This document shows, in pieces, positions 17,505-25,998 of a stretch of DNA of 35,863 nt. The DNA comes from Mageeibacillus sp. UBA5439 (GTDB lineage: Bacteria; Bacillota; Clostridia; Saccharofermentanales; DTU023). The position numbers were made by a program, and so were the translations under genes. Location of the stretch: contig DIRJ01000039.1 in the NCBI GenBank assembly GCA_002427505.1, forward strand, positions 576 through 36,438, read 5' to 3'. Below the pieces are notes generated by a model, which did no database searches, was not told the origin of the DNA, and was given only the letters and a program-made list of their open reading frames with translations. Positions within the stretch are counted from its first letter, which is position 1. Each line of letters begins with the position of its first letter.

Positions 17505-18530
17505 ATGAAAACGATTCGAACCGAAGATGCCGTAGGGCATGTGCTCTGCCACGATCTGACACGTATAGTGCGCGGTGTCAGCAAAGGTGTCGCTTTTAAA
17601 CGCGGTCATATCATTACGGCAGAAGATGTGCCGGAATTGCTCAAAATCGGCAAAGAACATCTTTATGTCTATGAAAAAACTCCCGGCATGCTGCATGAGA
17701 ATGAAGCCGCCCAAATTCTTTATTCTCTGGCAGCCGGTGAACATATGCTCGGCAGTGAAGTCAAAGAAGGCAAGATCGAAATTTCTGCGGCTTGCGACGG
17801 CCTGTTCACTGTGGACGTGGAGCGTTTGCGAACGCTGAATAGTATCGAACAGCTGATGATAGCCAGCCGTCACACAAACAGCCCTGTGAAAAAGGGAGAT
17901 ATTCTCGCGGGAACCAGAGTGATTCCGCTCTTGATCGATGGACAGATCATGGAAAAAGCTCAGAGGCTGGTGGGAGAGGAGCCCCTCCTGCAGCTACACC
18001 CCTATCGCGTACGTAAGGCTGCCATTGTTGTGACCGGAAGTGAAATAGAGAAGGGGCTGATCAAAGATACATTCACGCCTGTAGTTGAAGCTAAACTGGC
18101 GGCTTTTGGTGTCAGCCAGGTGCCTCACCGACTGGTAGGAGATGATACGGAACGAACAACTGCTGCCATCCGTGAATTTTTGGCAGATGACTATGAGCTG
18201 ATCCTCTGTACCGGCGGCATGAGTGTTGATCCGGACGACAGGACTCCCCTGGCAATCAAAAACGCAGCCAGCAGAGTAGTTCGTTATGGTTCACCGGTTC
18301 TGCCCGGAGCCATGTTTATGCTGGCTTATGGAGCGGAAGGTCAGGCGATTCTGGGCTTGCCGGGCTGTGTCATGTATCACGGTATTACCATACTGGATCT
18401 GATTCTGCCCCGTGTTATGGCAGACATAGAAGTAAGCTCCGCTGATATCGCCGCTTTGGGACACGGGGGTCTCTGTCTTAACTGTGCAGTCTGCAAATAT
18501 CCGGCCTGCGCTATGGGCTCAGGCATTTAG
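17505..18530 (+). CDS. MoeA-like molybdopterin-binding protein with Cys-rich tail
   Basis: 341 residues with a strong GGAGG site 4 bases before ATG. The C-terminal half carries a MoaB/Mog-type molybdopterin-binding domain (VTGSEIEKG, LCTGGMSVDPDDRTP, LPGAMFMLAY, LGLPGC). The N-terminal half does not look like a standard MoeA. It belongs to the molybdopterin-binding proteins found beside selenium-dependent molybdenum hydroxylase and modABC genes. The last 20 residues hold four cysteines, C324, C327, C330 and C335 (C-x2-C-x2-C-x4-C), which could bind zinc or an iron-sulfur cluster. It is the first gene of the molybdate/Mo-cofactor operon and is followed 52 bases later by modA. A canonical MoeA is encoded further down, so this paralogue probably has a separate task. 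Stop is TAG. Confidence 0.8.
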   Translation: MKTIRTEDAVGHVLCHDLTRIVRGVSKGVAFKRGHIITAEDVPELLKIGKEHLYVYEKTPGMLHENEAAQILYSLAAGEHMLGSEVKEGKIEISAACDGLFTVDVERLRTLNSIEQLMIASRHTNSPVKKGDILAGTRVIPLLIDGQIMEKAQRLVGEEPLLQLHPYRVRKAAIVVTGSEIEKGLIKDTFTPVVEAKLAAFGVSQVPHRLVGDDTERTTAAIREFLADDYELILCTGGMSVDPDDRTPLAIKNAASRVVRYGSPVLPGAMFMLAYGAEGQAILGLPGCVMYHGITILDLILPRVMADIEVSSADIAALGHGGLCLNCAVCKYPACAMGSGI

Positions 18531-18582
18531 AACAATGATGTAATAGTTCGTAAAAAATATATTTTTAAGTGAGGTTTGCTAA

Positions 18583-19368
18583 ATGAAGAAAGTACTAACA
18601 GTAATCCTGGCACTTGTGATTGCCGGCAGCATGCTCATGGTCGCCTGCGACCAAGGTAAGGAAGCCGCGGATAAGACAATGCTGCTGGCAGCAGCTGCCA
18701 GTCTGGAAAATAGCTTTAAGACTGAACTGATTCCGCTGTTTGAGAGCAAGAACGCAAACTCAAAAGTCGAGGGAACTTACGATTCCTCCGGCAAGCTGCA
18801 GACTCAGATCGAGGAAGGTATGGAAGCCAGCGTCTTTATGAGTGCAGCGCCCAAACAGATGGATGCTCTGGTTGACCAGGGTCTGATTGACCGCGCTGAT
18901 GTGGTGGAGCTGCTGGAGAATCAGTTGGTTTTGATTACCGGTGTTGAATCCGGCAGCAGTGTGAGCAGCTTTGAAGAGATTCTGGATGCCCGCACTTTTG
19001 CTATCGGGGACCCGGCTAGTGTTCCGGTTGGTCAGTATGCAGAGGAAGTATATAGCAATCTGGGTATCTGGGAAGATGTCCTGGCCAAAGCCAGCCTCGC
19101 TACCAATGTAACAGAGGTCCTGAATCAGGTAGCGGAAGGCAGTGCCGAAGTCGGTATTGTTTATGCCACGGATGCAGCTCAGATGCCGGACAAAGTCAAA
19201 GTCATTTCTGCCGCCCCTGAGGGCAGTATGAAAAAGGTTATTTATCCCGTGGCCGTACTGAAGAATGCCCCTGAACGCGAACTGGGTGAGAAGTTCGTTG
19301 AATTCCTGCAAACGGATGAAGCTCTGAAAATATTTGAAGCTAACTGCTTTAAACGCAATCAACCCTAA
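18583..19368 (+). CDS. modA: Molybdate ABC transporter substrate-binding lipoprotein
   Basis: 261 residues. A lipoprotein signal peptide ends in a lipobox-like LMVAC with C22 as the lipidated residue. The mature part starts LLAAAASLENSF and contains GTYDSSGKLQTQIEEG, the standard ModA binding-protein pattern. It would capture molybdate or tungstate outside the membrane. It is preceded by a GAGG site and overlaps modB by one base (TAATG). Confidence 0.93.
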   Translation: MKKVLTVILALVIAGSMLMVACDQGKEAADKTMLLAAAASLENSFKTELIPLFESKNANSKVEGTYDSSGKLQTQIEEGMEASVFMSAAPKQMDALVDQGLIDRADVVELLENQLVLITGVESGSSVSSFEEILDARTFAIGDPASVPVGQYAEEVYSNLGIWEDVLAKASLATNVTEVLNQVAEGSAEVGIVYATDAAQMPDKVKVISAAPEGSMKKVIYPVAVLKNAPERELGEKFVEFLQTDEALKIFEANCFKRNQP

Positions 19369-20051
19369 TGGATATTTCAGCCATACTAATCTCGCTGAAA
19401 ACAGCGGGCCTGTCGATCCTGATAACCTTTTTTCTGGGAATATTCGCCGCCTGGGGAGTTGTGTCCATGCGCAGCGAATCTCTGCGCAGCATTGTTGACG
19501 GACTGCTGACACTGCCTATGGTGCTGCCGCCGACGGTTGCAGGATTTTTCCTGCTCTATGTTTTCGGTGTTCAGCGGCCCCTGGGTAAACTTCTGTTGGA
19601 GTTTTTCAGTATAAGGGTAGTTTTTAACTGGCCGGCAACTGTAATTGCAGCCGTAGTTATTTCCTTTCCTCTTATGTACCGCAGCGCCCGCGGAGCTTTT
19701 GAACAGCTTGATGTCGACCTGATCTATGCGGCGCGCACGATCGGCATGTCCGAATGGCGCATCTTCTGGCGGGTGATGGTGCCCATGGCGGCTCCGGGAG
19801 TAGCAACCGGCGGTATTCTTGCCTTTGCCAGAGGCCTGGGCGAATTCGGAGCCACGGCTATGATAGCGGGGAATATTCAGGGGCAGACCAGAACCCTGCC
19901 GCTGGCAGTCTATTCAGCTGTAGCGGCCGGTGATATGGAAGGTGCTTATGGCTACGTCGCAATACTGGTTGCCATCTCTTTCCTGATGGTGGTAGGCATG
20001 AATGCCAAAACTTCACGTGAAAGACGCGGTCTTAAGAAACAGGAAAAATAA
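19368..20051 (+). CDS. modB: Molybdate ABC transporter permease
   Basis: 227 residues with several hydrophobic membrane segments. The ABC-permease EAA loop region (YAARTIGMSEWRIFWRVMVP) and the GLGEFGATAMIAGN segment are typical of ModB. It forms the membrane channel for ModA-delivered molybdate, powered by ModC. Its start overlaps the modA stop by one base and its stop overlaps the modC start by one base, so translation is tightly coupled. It appears intact. Confidence 0.93.
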   Translation: MDISAILISLKTAGLSILITFFLGIFAAWGVVSMRSESLRSIVDGLLTLPMVLPPTVAGFFLLYVFGVQRPLGKLLLEFFSIRVVFNWPATVIAAVVISFPLMYRSARGAFEQLDVDLIYAARTIGMSEWRIFWRVMVPMAAPGVATGGILAFARGLGEFGATAMIAGNIQGQTRTLPLAVYSAVAAGDMEGAYGYVAILVAISFLMVVGMNAKTSRERRGLKKQEK

Positions 20052-21127
20052 TGAGTTTATATGTCGATATTAAAAAGCGCTATTCGGGTTTTACACTTGA
20101 TGTCTCCTTCGAAAGTGAAACTCTTCCGCTGGGAATTCTGGGAGCATCAGGCAGCGGTAAAAGCATGACCTTAAAGTGCATTGCCGGTATTGTCAAGCCG
20201 GATGAAGGGCGGATCGCAGTCGACGGTCATGTTCTTTTTGACAGCAAAGAAAAAATAAACTTACGACCGCAAGAGAGACGGGTGGGTTATCTGTTCCAAA
20301 ACCATGCTCTCTTTCCGCATTTAACGGTGGAAAAGAATATTGCGGAAGCACTTCAGGGTCCGAAGAGCGGGAAAGGCAAAAAAATCGAAAACCTCCTGTC
20401 GCGCTTTGAACTGGATGATCTGGGACATCGCTACCCGGCACAACTTTCCGGTGGACAACAACAGCGTGTCGCCGTGGCGAGAGTTCTGGCCAGTGACCCT
20501 GAGGTGCTGCTTCTGGATGAGCCCTTCTCAGCTCTTGATGCGTATTTGAAGGAGTCTCTGCAGATGGATATGAAAAAACGTCTGCAGGATTTTGAGGGAT
20601 ATTCTGTCATGGTTACCCATGACAGGGATGAGGTGTATAAACTTTGCCCTAAGCTGATGCTTCTGGAGGCTGGCAGAGTTGACCGCCTGGACCGGACAGC
20701 GGAGATTTTTCGTCAGCCCGGCACTGTGGTTGCCGCCAGGCTTAGCGGCTGTAAGAATATTTCCCGTGCGGAACAAGTGAACCATAATACTGTGCGGGCA
20801 CTGGACTGGAATCTTGATTTAAGGGTTGAAACTGAGATCTTATAGGATCTCAGCTATATCGGCATCAGGGCACATGCCTTTAAACCGGTGTATGCAAGTA
20901 AGGATAATACAGAAAAACTCAATTGGATTGCCTACGATACAGTCGAAGAGGTAGACAGCCCTTTTGAACGAAATATCCTCTTCAGAGTAAAAGGCGGCTC
21001 TGACAGCGAACCCATCTGGTGGAAACTTCCCAAAGAGGAACTGAAACAGGGCAGGCCGGAATATCTGACTGTAGATTCGGAAGATATTTTGTTGTTAAGC
21101 AGCGGAAAGGGAGAAAACAATGGATGA
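20051..21127 (+). pseudogene. modC: Molybdate ABC transporter ATPase, interrupted by an in-frame TAG
   Basis: The frame would encode about 358 codons, a normal ModC length. It is split by TAG at 20843-20845 (codon 265). Before the stop the ATPase domain is complete: Walker A GASGSGKS (31-38), signature LSGGQQQR (132-139), Walker B LLLDEPFSALD (153-163). After the stop, in the same frame, comes YIGIRAH and the rest of the C-terminal regulatory/MOP-like domain, ending 8 bases inside moaC. The two halves fit a single ancestral gene. A 264-residue ATPase lacking the regulatory domain might still power transport. A nonsense mutation, an assembly error or rare readthrough are all possible. TAG ends at least seven other genes here, so genome-wide TAG reassignment is unlikely. 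Confidence 0.85.
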
Positions 21128-21593
21128 CCATCTGACTCATCTCAATGAAAAAGGTGAAGCTAATATGGTTGATGTCTCTGACAAAGCAGGGACCAGGCGT
21201 ATCGCTGTCGCTGCAGGGTGCATCAGCATGAATGAAGCGGCTTTTGCCGCCCTGTCTGACAATAAACTGAAAAAAGGAGATGCCTTCGCCACAGCCAGAA
21301 TTGCCGGTATCATGGCAGCTAAGCGAACAGCTGAGCTGATTCCCCTCTGCCATAATATCCTGCTGGAGAAGATTTCACTTGACGTCACAGTGGAAGAAAA
21401 ACGGACGGTGCGGGTTCAATCCGAAGTCTGCAGCAGCGGCAAAACCGGTGTGGAGATGGAAGCATTAACTGCTGTTTCCGTGGCATTACTGACCATCTAT
21501 GATATGGCCAAGGCTCTGGACAGGGGCATGCAAATTTCTGACATCAGGCTTATAAGCAAATCCGGCGGAGCAAGCGGCGACTATGCGGGATGA
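21120..21593 (+). CDS. moaC: Cyclic pyranopterin monophosphate synthase
   Basis: 157 residues, intact. Family motifs include MVDVSDK near residue 16, AAGCISMN (31-38), AKRTAELIPLCHNILL (67-82), and GKTGVEMEALTAVSVALLTI. MoaC converts the MoaA product into cyclic pyranopterin monophosphate, the first stable molybdopterin precursor. It overlaps the modC frame by 8 bases and moaA by 11 bases. Its partner moaA is broken, so its substrate may not be made from this locus. Confidence 0.95.
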   Translation: MDDHLTHLNEKGEANMVDVSDKAGTRRIAVAAGCISMNEAAFAALSDNKLKKGDAFATARIAGIMAAKRTAELIPLCHNILLEKISLDVTVEEKRTVRVQSEVCSSGKTGVEMEALTAVSVALLTIYDMAKALDRGMQISDIRLISKSGGASGDYAG

Positions 21594-22186
21594 TCTGGGA
21601 CGGGATCTGTCATATCTGCGAATCTCAGTAACAGACCGCTGTAACCTGCGCTGCCGTTATTGCATGCCGGCAGAAGGTGTCAGCTTTGTAGAACATAGTG
21701 AGATTCTCAGTTATGAGGAAATTATGCGGCTGGTCCGCATTGCAGCCCCTATGGGCATCCGGCGCATCCGCTTAACCGGTGGGGAACCTCTGGTCAGGCA
21801 GGGATTAGCCGAACTTGTGCGAGGAATTAAACAGATTGAAGGCATTGACTTTGTCGGTATGACAACGAATGCTGTTCTGCTGGAAGCAAATATCCATGAT
21901 CTGGAGCTGGCCGGCCTTGATGCTGTTAATATCAGCCTCGACACTCTGGATAGGGAACGTTATGCTGCCATAACCGGCAGAGATGTTTTGGACAGAGCGC
22001 TGGCCGGTCTGGATGCAGCTTTGTCTCTTTTATGATACCGGTCTGGAGCTGAAAGCATTTTTACGAGGAAATTATTCTGACACTGAAATCTCAGCAGCCA
22101 TTGAGCAGGCCATCAAAAATAAACCTGCAGCTCATCGGGCAGTGGCAGAGAAGCAGGAGCTGGGAATGTACAAAAGCGGAGGTTGA
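21583..22186 (+). pseudogene. moaA: GTP 3',8-cyclase with internal deletion and frameshift
   Basis: The N-terminal 145 or so residues are a normal radical SAM MoaA start: CNLRCRYC (C20, C24, C27), LTGGEPLVR, and VNISLDTLD. The frame stops at 22035. In the +1 frame, LCLFYDTGLELKAFLR and the end of a MoaA protein appear, closing with the usual double glycine. About 200 residues remain of an expected ~325, so roughly 120 codons are missing around 22015-22030. The gap removes the last barrel strands and two of the three C-terminal [4Fe-4S] cysteines. Such a protein should not make 3',8-cyclo-GTP by the known mechanism. A true deletion or an assembly collapse are the alternatives. Confidence 0.9.
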
Positions 22187-22190
22187 AACA

Positions 22191-22625
22191 ATGAAGGAAG
22201 CTAAAGTATTCGCCCTTTGTATCAGTGAAGCTAAGGGCACCCAAAAACATGAGGTAGCAAGCGTCGAGCTGATTCCTGATCACGGTATCAAGGGTGACGC
22301 TCATGCCGGCAATTGGCATCGGCAGGTCAGCCTGCTTTCAGAAGAAACGGTTGAAGCTTTCCGATTAAGGGGGGTTGAAGTAGATAATGGTGCTTTCGGT
22401 GAGAATATTCTGATCGAAGGTCTTAACCCGGTCTTGCTGCCGGTAGGAACAAAGCTGCAGATCGCAGATGCCCTGCTGGAAGTAACGCAGATTGGCAAAG
22501 AATGTCATAGCCACTGCCGTATCTATGAGACGGTAGGTGATTGTATTATGCCGCGTGAAGGAGTTTTTACCAAAGTGCTGACAGGCGGCAGTGTGAAAAA
22601 GGGAGACAGGGTTCATGTCCTCTGA
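22191..22625 (+). CDS. MOSC domain protein of the Mo-cofactor operon
   Basis: 144 residues from the ATG at 22191, preceded by GGAGG that overlaps the end of the moaA remnant. It is a stand-alone MOSC domain (GIKGDAHAGNWHRQVSLLSEE, GAFGENILIEG, TQIGKECHSHC), related to the C-terminal domain of Mo-cofactor sulfurases. In Mo-cofactor operons such proteins are thought to handle sulfur transfer or cofactor binding. The cysteine-containing stretch near residues 103-117 is a candidate sulfur carrier. It overlaps mog by 11 bases. Confidence 0.88.
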   Translation: MKEAKVFALCISEAKGTQKHEVASVELIPDHGIKGDAHAGNWHRQVSLLSEETVEAFRLRGVEVDNGAFGENILIEGLNPVLLPVGTKLQIADALLEVTQIGKECHSHCRIYETVGDCIMPREGVFTKVLTGGSVKKGDRVHVL

Positions 22626-23103
22626 TAAATTATACAGAGTTGCAATTCTTATTGTGAGCGACCGTGTGTCCCGCGGTGAACGTGAAGACAAAAGTGTGGA
22701 TATTATCCGCCGGAAGCTCGCGGATTTTCCTGTCGGAGAAATAGCTGCAGATATCGTCGCCGATGAAGAGCAGGAGATCGCTGCCAGACTGGAAAAATTG
22801 GCTGCGGACGGCTTTGACCTGATTCTGACCAGCGGCGGCACCGGATTCGGTCCGCGCGATGTCACTCCGGAAGCTACTATGGCGGTCATAGACCGCGAAG
22901 CTCCGGGACTGGCAGAAGCAATTCGCGCTTACAGCATGCAGTTTACCGGTCGCGCCATGCTGGGACGCGGCAGGGCAGGACTGCTGGGTTCGGCATTGAT
23001 TATAAACTTGCCGGGCAGCCCCAAAGCGGTGGCTGAAAGTCTTGATGCCATCCTTGCACAACTGGAGCATGCCCTGCAGATGCTGGCGGGAGGAGATCAC
23101 TGA
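22615..23103 (+). CDS. mog: MoaB/Mog family molybdopterin adenylyltransferase
   Basis: 162 residues with the MoCF fold: LTSGGTGFGPRDVTPEAT is the molybdopterin-binding signature, with NLPGSPKAV near the C-terminus. The protein adenylates molybdopterin before molybdate insertion by MoeA. It overlaps the MOSC gene and is followed by moeA after 15 bases. The Mog and MoaB names are hard to separate from sequence alone. It appears intact. Confidence 0.88.
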   Translation: MSSDKLYRVAILIVSDRVSRGEREDKSVDIIRRKLADFPVGEIAADIVADEEQEIAARLEKLAADGFDLILTSGGTGFGPRDVTPEATMAVIDREAPGLAEAIRAYSMQFTGRAMLGRGRAGLLGSALIINLPGSPKAVAESLDAILAQLEHALQMLAGGDH

Positions 23104-23118
23104 CATAATATCTTTGGT

Positions 23119-24351
23119 ATGTATATGAAGAATAATCTACTGACAGACATTAAGTATGAAAATGCAAGAGATCTGCTGCTCACTAAAGTGAGGCCTGTTT
23201 TAAGCGAGAAAACGATTTTGACTGAATGCTATGGACGTATTCTGGCTCAGGATTTATATGCCCGGGAAAACAATCCTCCTTTTGACAAGTCAGCTTATGA
23301 CGGGTATGCACTCCGAGCGGCTGATGTGGAGAACGCTTCTCAGCAAAAGCCTGTGACGCTGAGGATTGTCGAATATATCCCTGCGGGCAGCGTGGGTCAG
23401 TATTCTTTGGGTCCGCAGACAGCTGCCAGGATAGCAACCGGTGCTCCTGTTCCGCAAGGCGCAGATAGTGTAATCAATTTTGAAAGGACCATATTTACCG
23501 AAAAAACTGTGACTTTTTCTGCTCCTGTTAAAAAAGGAGTTAATATTATTCGCGCAGGTGAAGATATAGCAGCTGGAGATTTGTTGGCTAAGTCCGGTTC
23601 TGTCATTGATCCCGGAACTGCAGGTTCGCTTGCCGCACAAGGAGTAAGCAAGCCTGAAGTCTATAAAATACCTTCCGTCGGCATTATTTCAACGGGCAAT
23701 GAAATAATAGATCTTGACGATAGTGTTCAAGACGGAAAAATCCGTAATTCCAACAGATATATGCTGGCAGCGGCTTTGAGTAAATTAGGCATAGCTTCTC
23801 GTTATTTGGGCAGGGCGGGAGACTCCGCTGCGGATATTTCAAAATTGATTTCCCGGGGTATTGATGAATGTGATGCGGTGATCAGCACCGGAGGGGTATC
23901 CGTCGGAGACTTTGATTTAACAGCTGACGCTATGGAAATGGCAGGAGCTGAGATCCTGATTAAGGGTGTTTTGCTGAAACCCGGAATGGCTTGTGCCTAC
24001 GGAATGAAAGGTCAAAAACCGATCTTTGCTCTTTCCGGTAACCCTGCTTCAGCCATTACAAGTTTCTATGCAATAGTAAGTCCGGTCTTGAAAAAAATGG
24101 CAGGATGGTCGGCTGTGATTCCTGACGAAATAAGTGTAAGTCTCAACTCGGCCTTCAGCAAAAGAAGTCAATATACTCGCCTGCTCCGCGGGAAACTGGA
24201 CTTATCGGACGGCACAGCCAGATTTGAGCTGCCCATGAAACAGGGAAATGCGATGCTCAGCAGCTTTATAGGATCTGATGTAATCGCCATAATACCGGCA
24301 GGAAGCGCTGACCTTCCGGCAGGTACGCAGTTAAAAGGATTTTTAATATAG
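23119..24351 (+). CDS. moeA: Molybdopterin molybdenumtransferase
   Basis: About 410 residues, a normal MoeA length. Motifs include PPFDKSAYDGYALRA (N-terminal), RIATGAPVPQGADSV, ISTGNEI, STGGVSVGDFD, and ALSGNPASAI. It inserts molybdate (or tungstate) into adenylated molybdopterin. The start could be the ATG at 23119 or at 23125; neither has a clear ribosome site. Local GC is visibly lower (sampled lines run from about one third to one half) than in mog and modB, so it may have a different origin. Stop is TAG. Confidence 0.93.
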   Translation: MYMKNNLLTDIKYENARDLLLTKVRPVLSEKTILTECYGRILAQDLYARENNPPFDKSAYDGYALRAADVENASQQKPVTLRIVEYIPAGSVGQYSLGPQTAARIATGAPVPQGADSVINFERTIFTEKTVTFSAPVKKGVNIIRAGEDIAAGDLLAKSGSVIDPGTAGSLAAQGVSKPEVYKIPSVGIISTGNEIIDLDDSVQDGKIRNSNRYMLAAALSKLGIASRYLGRAGDSAADISKLISRGIDECDAVISTGGVSVGDFDLTADAMEMAGAEILIKGVLLKPGMACAYGMKGQKPIFALSGNPASAITSFYAIVSPVLKKMAGWSAVIPDEISVSLNSAFSKRSQYTRLLRGKLDLSDGTARFELPMKQGNAMLSSFIGSDVIAIIPAGSADLPAGTQLKGFLI

Positions 24352-24362
24352 CAGGTGAGACA

Positions 24363-24884
24363 ATGAATTCCATACCTATTCTGTCTTTTGCCGGATTTTC
24401 GGATTCAGGAAAAACTACATTAATAGAAAAGCTGATTAAGAGTTTGTGCCGGAAGGGTTGCCAAACTGCAGTTATCAAACATGATTCTCATGATTTTGAA
24501 ATCGATTAGGAAGGGAAGGATTCCTGGCGCTTTTCCCGGGCAGGCGCAGCTATGTCACTGATCTGTTCAGACAGCAAGTTTGCCTTGGTGGAAATGCGCA
24601 AGAAGTCTTTCTCTGAAGTGGTTTCTCATATTTATGATGTTGACCTGATCCTGGTTGAAGGATACAAAGAAGAAAAACTTACTAAAATCGGGCTTTGCAG
24701 AGCAGCCGGCGGTCAGGGTTTTACGTCAGATTTGAGTGAATTCATAGCTATAGTAACTGATGCGGAAGATATTGATACTGAGCTGCCGAAGTTTGATTTA
24801 GACGATATTGAGGGACTAGCCGATTTTATTTTGAAGAATAAAGATAGTTTTACCCATTCTCATGAGCTGGGGCATTCATGCTGA
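24363..24884 (+). pseudogene. mobB: MobB, molybdopterin-guanine dinucleotide adaptor, interrupted by an in-frame TAG
   Basis: A 173-residue frame of the usual MobB length, with P-loop GFSDSGKTTL (11-20) and the conserved VIKHDSHDFEID. A TAG at 24507-24509 (codon 49) falls inside the normally continuous FEID-x-EGKDSWRF motif, and the frame then continues intact to 24884, including LILVEGYKEEK. MobB binds GTP and assists MobA in attaching GMP to make Mo-bis-MGD, as used by formate dehydrogenase. Homologues have a variable residue (often Lys, Arg, His or Gln) at the TAG position, so a single base change is enough to explain it. No mobA follows. A nonsense mutation is most likely, and suppression or an assembly error cannot be excluded. 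Confidence 0.87.
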
Positions 24885-24970
24885 GCAGATAAGGCAAGTT
24901 CCTCTCTTCAGAGGCATCACTCCGGACTAGCAAGCAGTGTGACCCTCCATAAGACTACAAACGGCTATTT

Positions 24971-25993
24971 TCAGATGGAGGCCTTCTGGCCCAGTCCTTT
25001 TCTGCGGGCTAAATCCAGAGCCAGCTTGCCGGTCGCAAGATCCAGGAGGGCCAGCCCGGTTGCATCGAAAATAGTGATGTCTGCTTCTGAGATCCGGCCA
25101 GCCGCTGTACCGGCCAGGACCTCACCCAGCTCCGCCTGGATACTCTGCTCAGAAATAATACCTGCTTTATAGGGGATCTCCATTTCACCGAAAGCAAGGC
25201 ATTGTTTCTTGTCATCGGCGAAGGCCCGGGCAGTTCTGAATAATTCAGGGTCCAGCTCCTCCTTGCCCAGCATATCGGCTCCAATGCAGCTGAAATGAGT
25301 ACCGCTCTGTACCCATTCTTGCTTAATAATCGGGGATGTGGCTCTGGTAACGGTGATGACAGCATCGCTATCCTGTAAAACAGCCTGCAGATCATTGCGG
25401 GCAGTGAAATTTACTTTGCCTGACAGGTTCAGGTTAAGCTCTGCTTTCAGGCGTCTCTCTATCTGCGAAACAAATTTTTCCGCATTAGCGGAGTCTAGCG
25501 GGTCATGGACCCGGACATTTTCCAGCTGCGGCATTGCCAGCAAAGTGGCAGCCACCATGAAAAAAGCCTGACGCCCGGCACCGACAAGGAGCAGATTCTT
25601 ACTGTTTTTGCGGGCCAGTGTCCGTACTCCCAGAGCTGCTGCCGCCCCCGTCCGCATGCTGGTGATGTAGGAGGCATCCATCAGGGCCAGCGGCATGCCG
25701 CTGGTGGAATCGAAAATCAGCAGCATACCGGTAAAAGCAGGCAAGCCGGCCTGGGCGTTCAGAGGGAAATTATTGAGCATTTTGGCTCCGTGCAGCTTAT
25801 CGCCGGCCAGATAACCGCTGCGGATATCCATCACAGCCTGCTCCTCTTCAAAATGGTACTCGACCGAAGGCCAGACGGCTGTCCGGCCGCCGGCTTTCTG
25901 CTTATAGACACTCTCGACGCTGGCGATGACCCGGTCCAGCTCCAGGACCTGCTTCAGTTCGGCCTGACTTAATACTGTAATTTCCATATGCAT
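24971..25993 (-). CDS. Ornithine cyclodeaminase / mu-crystallin family protein
   Basis: 340 residues. Family features are the conserved lysine K71 (HGAKMLNN), RTGA (114-117), and the Rossmann motif LLLVGAGRQA (135-143). The family includes ornithine cyclodeaminase, alanine dehydrogenase and ketimine/imine reductases, and the substrate cannot be told from sequence. The start may be the ATG at 25993 or the one at 25987; neither has a strong ribosome site. It lies only 5 bases downstream of the aminotransferase, so the two are one operon and may act in sequence on one amino or imino acid. It converges with mobB across an 86-base gap. Confidence 0.85.
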   Translation of the reverse strand: MHMEITVLSQAELKQVLELDRVIASVESVYKQKAGGRTAVWPSVEYHFEEEQAVMDIRSGYLAGDKLHGAKMLNNFPLNAQAGLPAFTGMLLIFDSTSGMPLALMDASYITSMRTGAAAALGVRTLARKNSKNLLLVGAGRQAFFMVAATLLAMPQLENVRVHDPLDSANAEKFVSQIERRLKAELNLNLSGKVNFTARNDLQAVLQDSDAVITVTRATSPIIKQEWVQSGTHFSCIGADMLGKEELDPELFRTARAFADDKKQCLAFGEMEIPYKAGIISEQSIQAELGEVLAGTAAGRISEADITIFDATGLALLDLATGKLALDLARRKGLGQKASI

Positions 25994-25998
25994 TCTTT

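Noticed and set aside
20888..21127. A separate 79-residue gene after modC
   Set aside because: It is in the same frame as modC and starts after the YIGIRAH segment, so it is the ModC C-terminus beyond a TAG.
21983..22186. A separate 67-residue gene after moaA
   Set aside because: Its sequence from LCLFYDTG onward is the end of MoaA in another frame; the first residues are out-of-frame moaA.
20843..24509. Genome-wide reassignment of TAG (for example pyrrolysine or glutamine)
   Set aside because: TAG ends the nuoF-like, yqeC-mocA, MoeA-like, moeA, aminotransferase, recD2 and comF genes at normal C-termini, so it is a common true stop here.
24896..24915. Hairpin CCTCT-CTTC-AGAGG between mobB and the convergent cyclodeaminase gene as a terminator
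   Set aside because: No T-run on either side.
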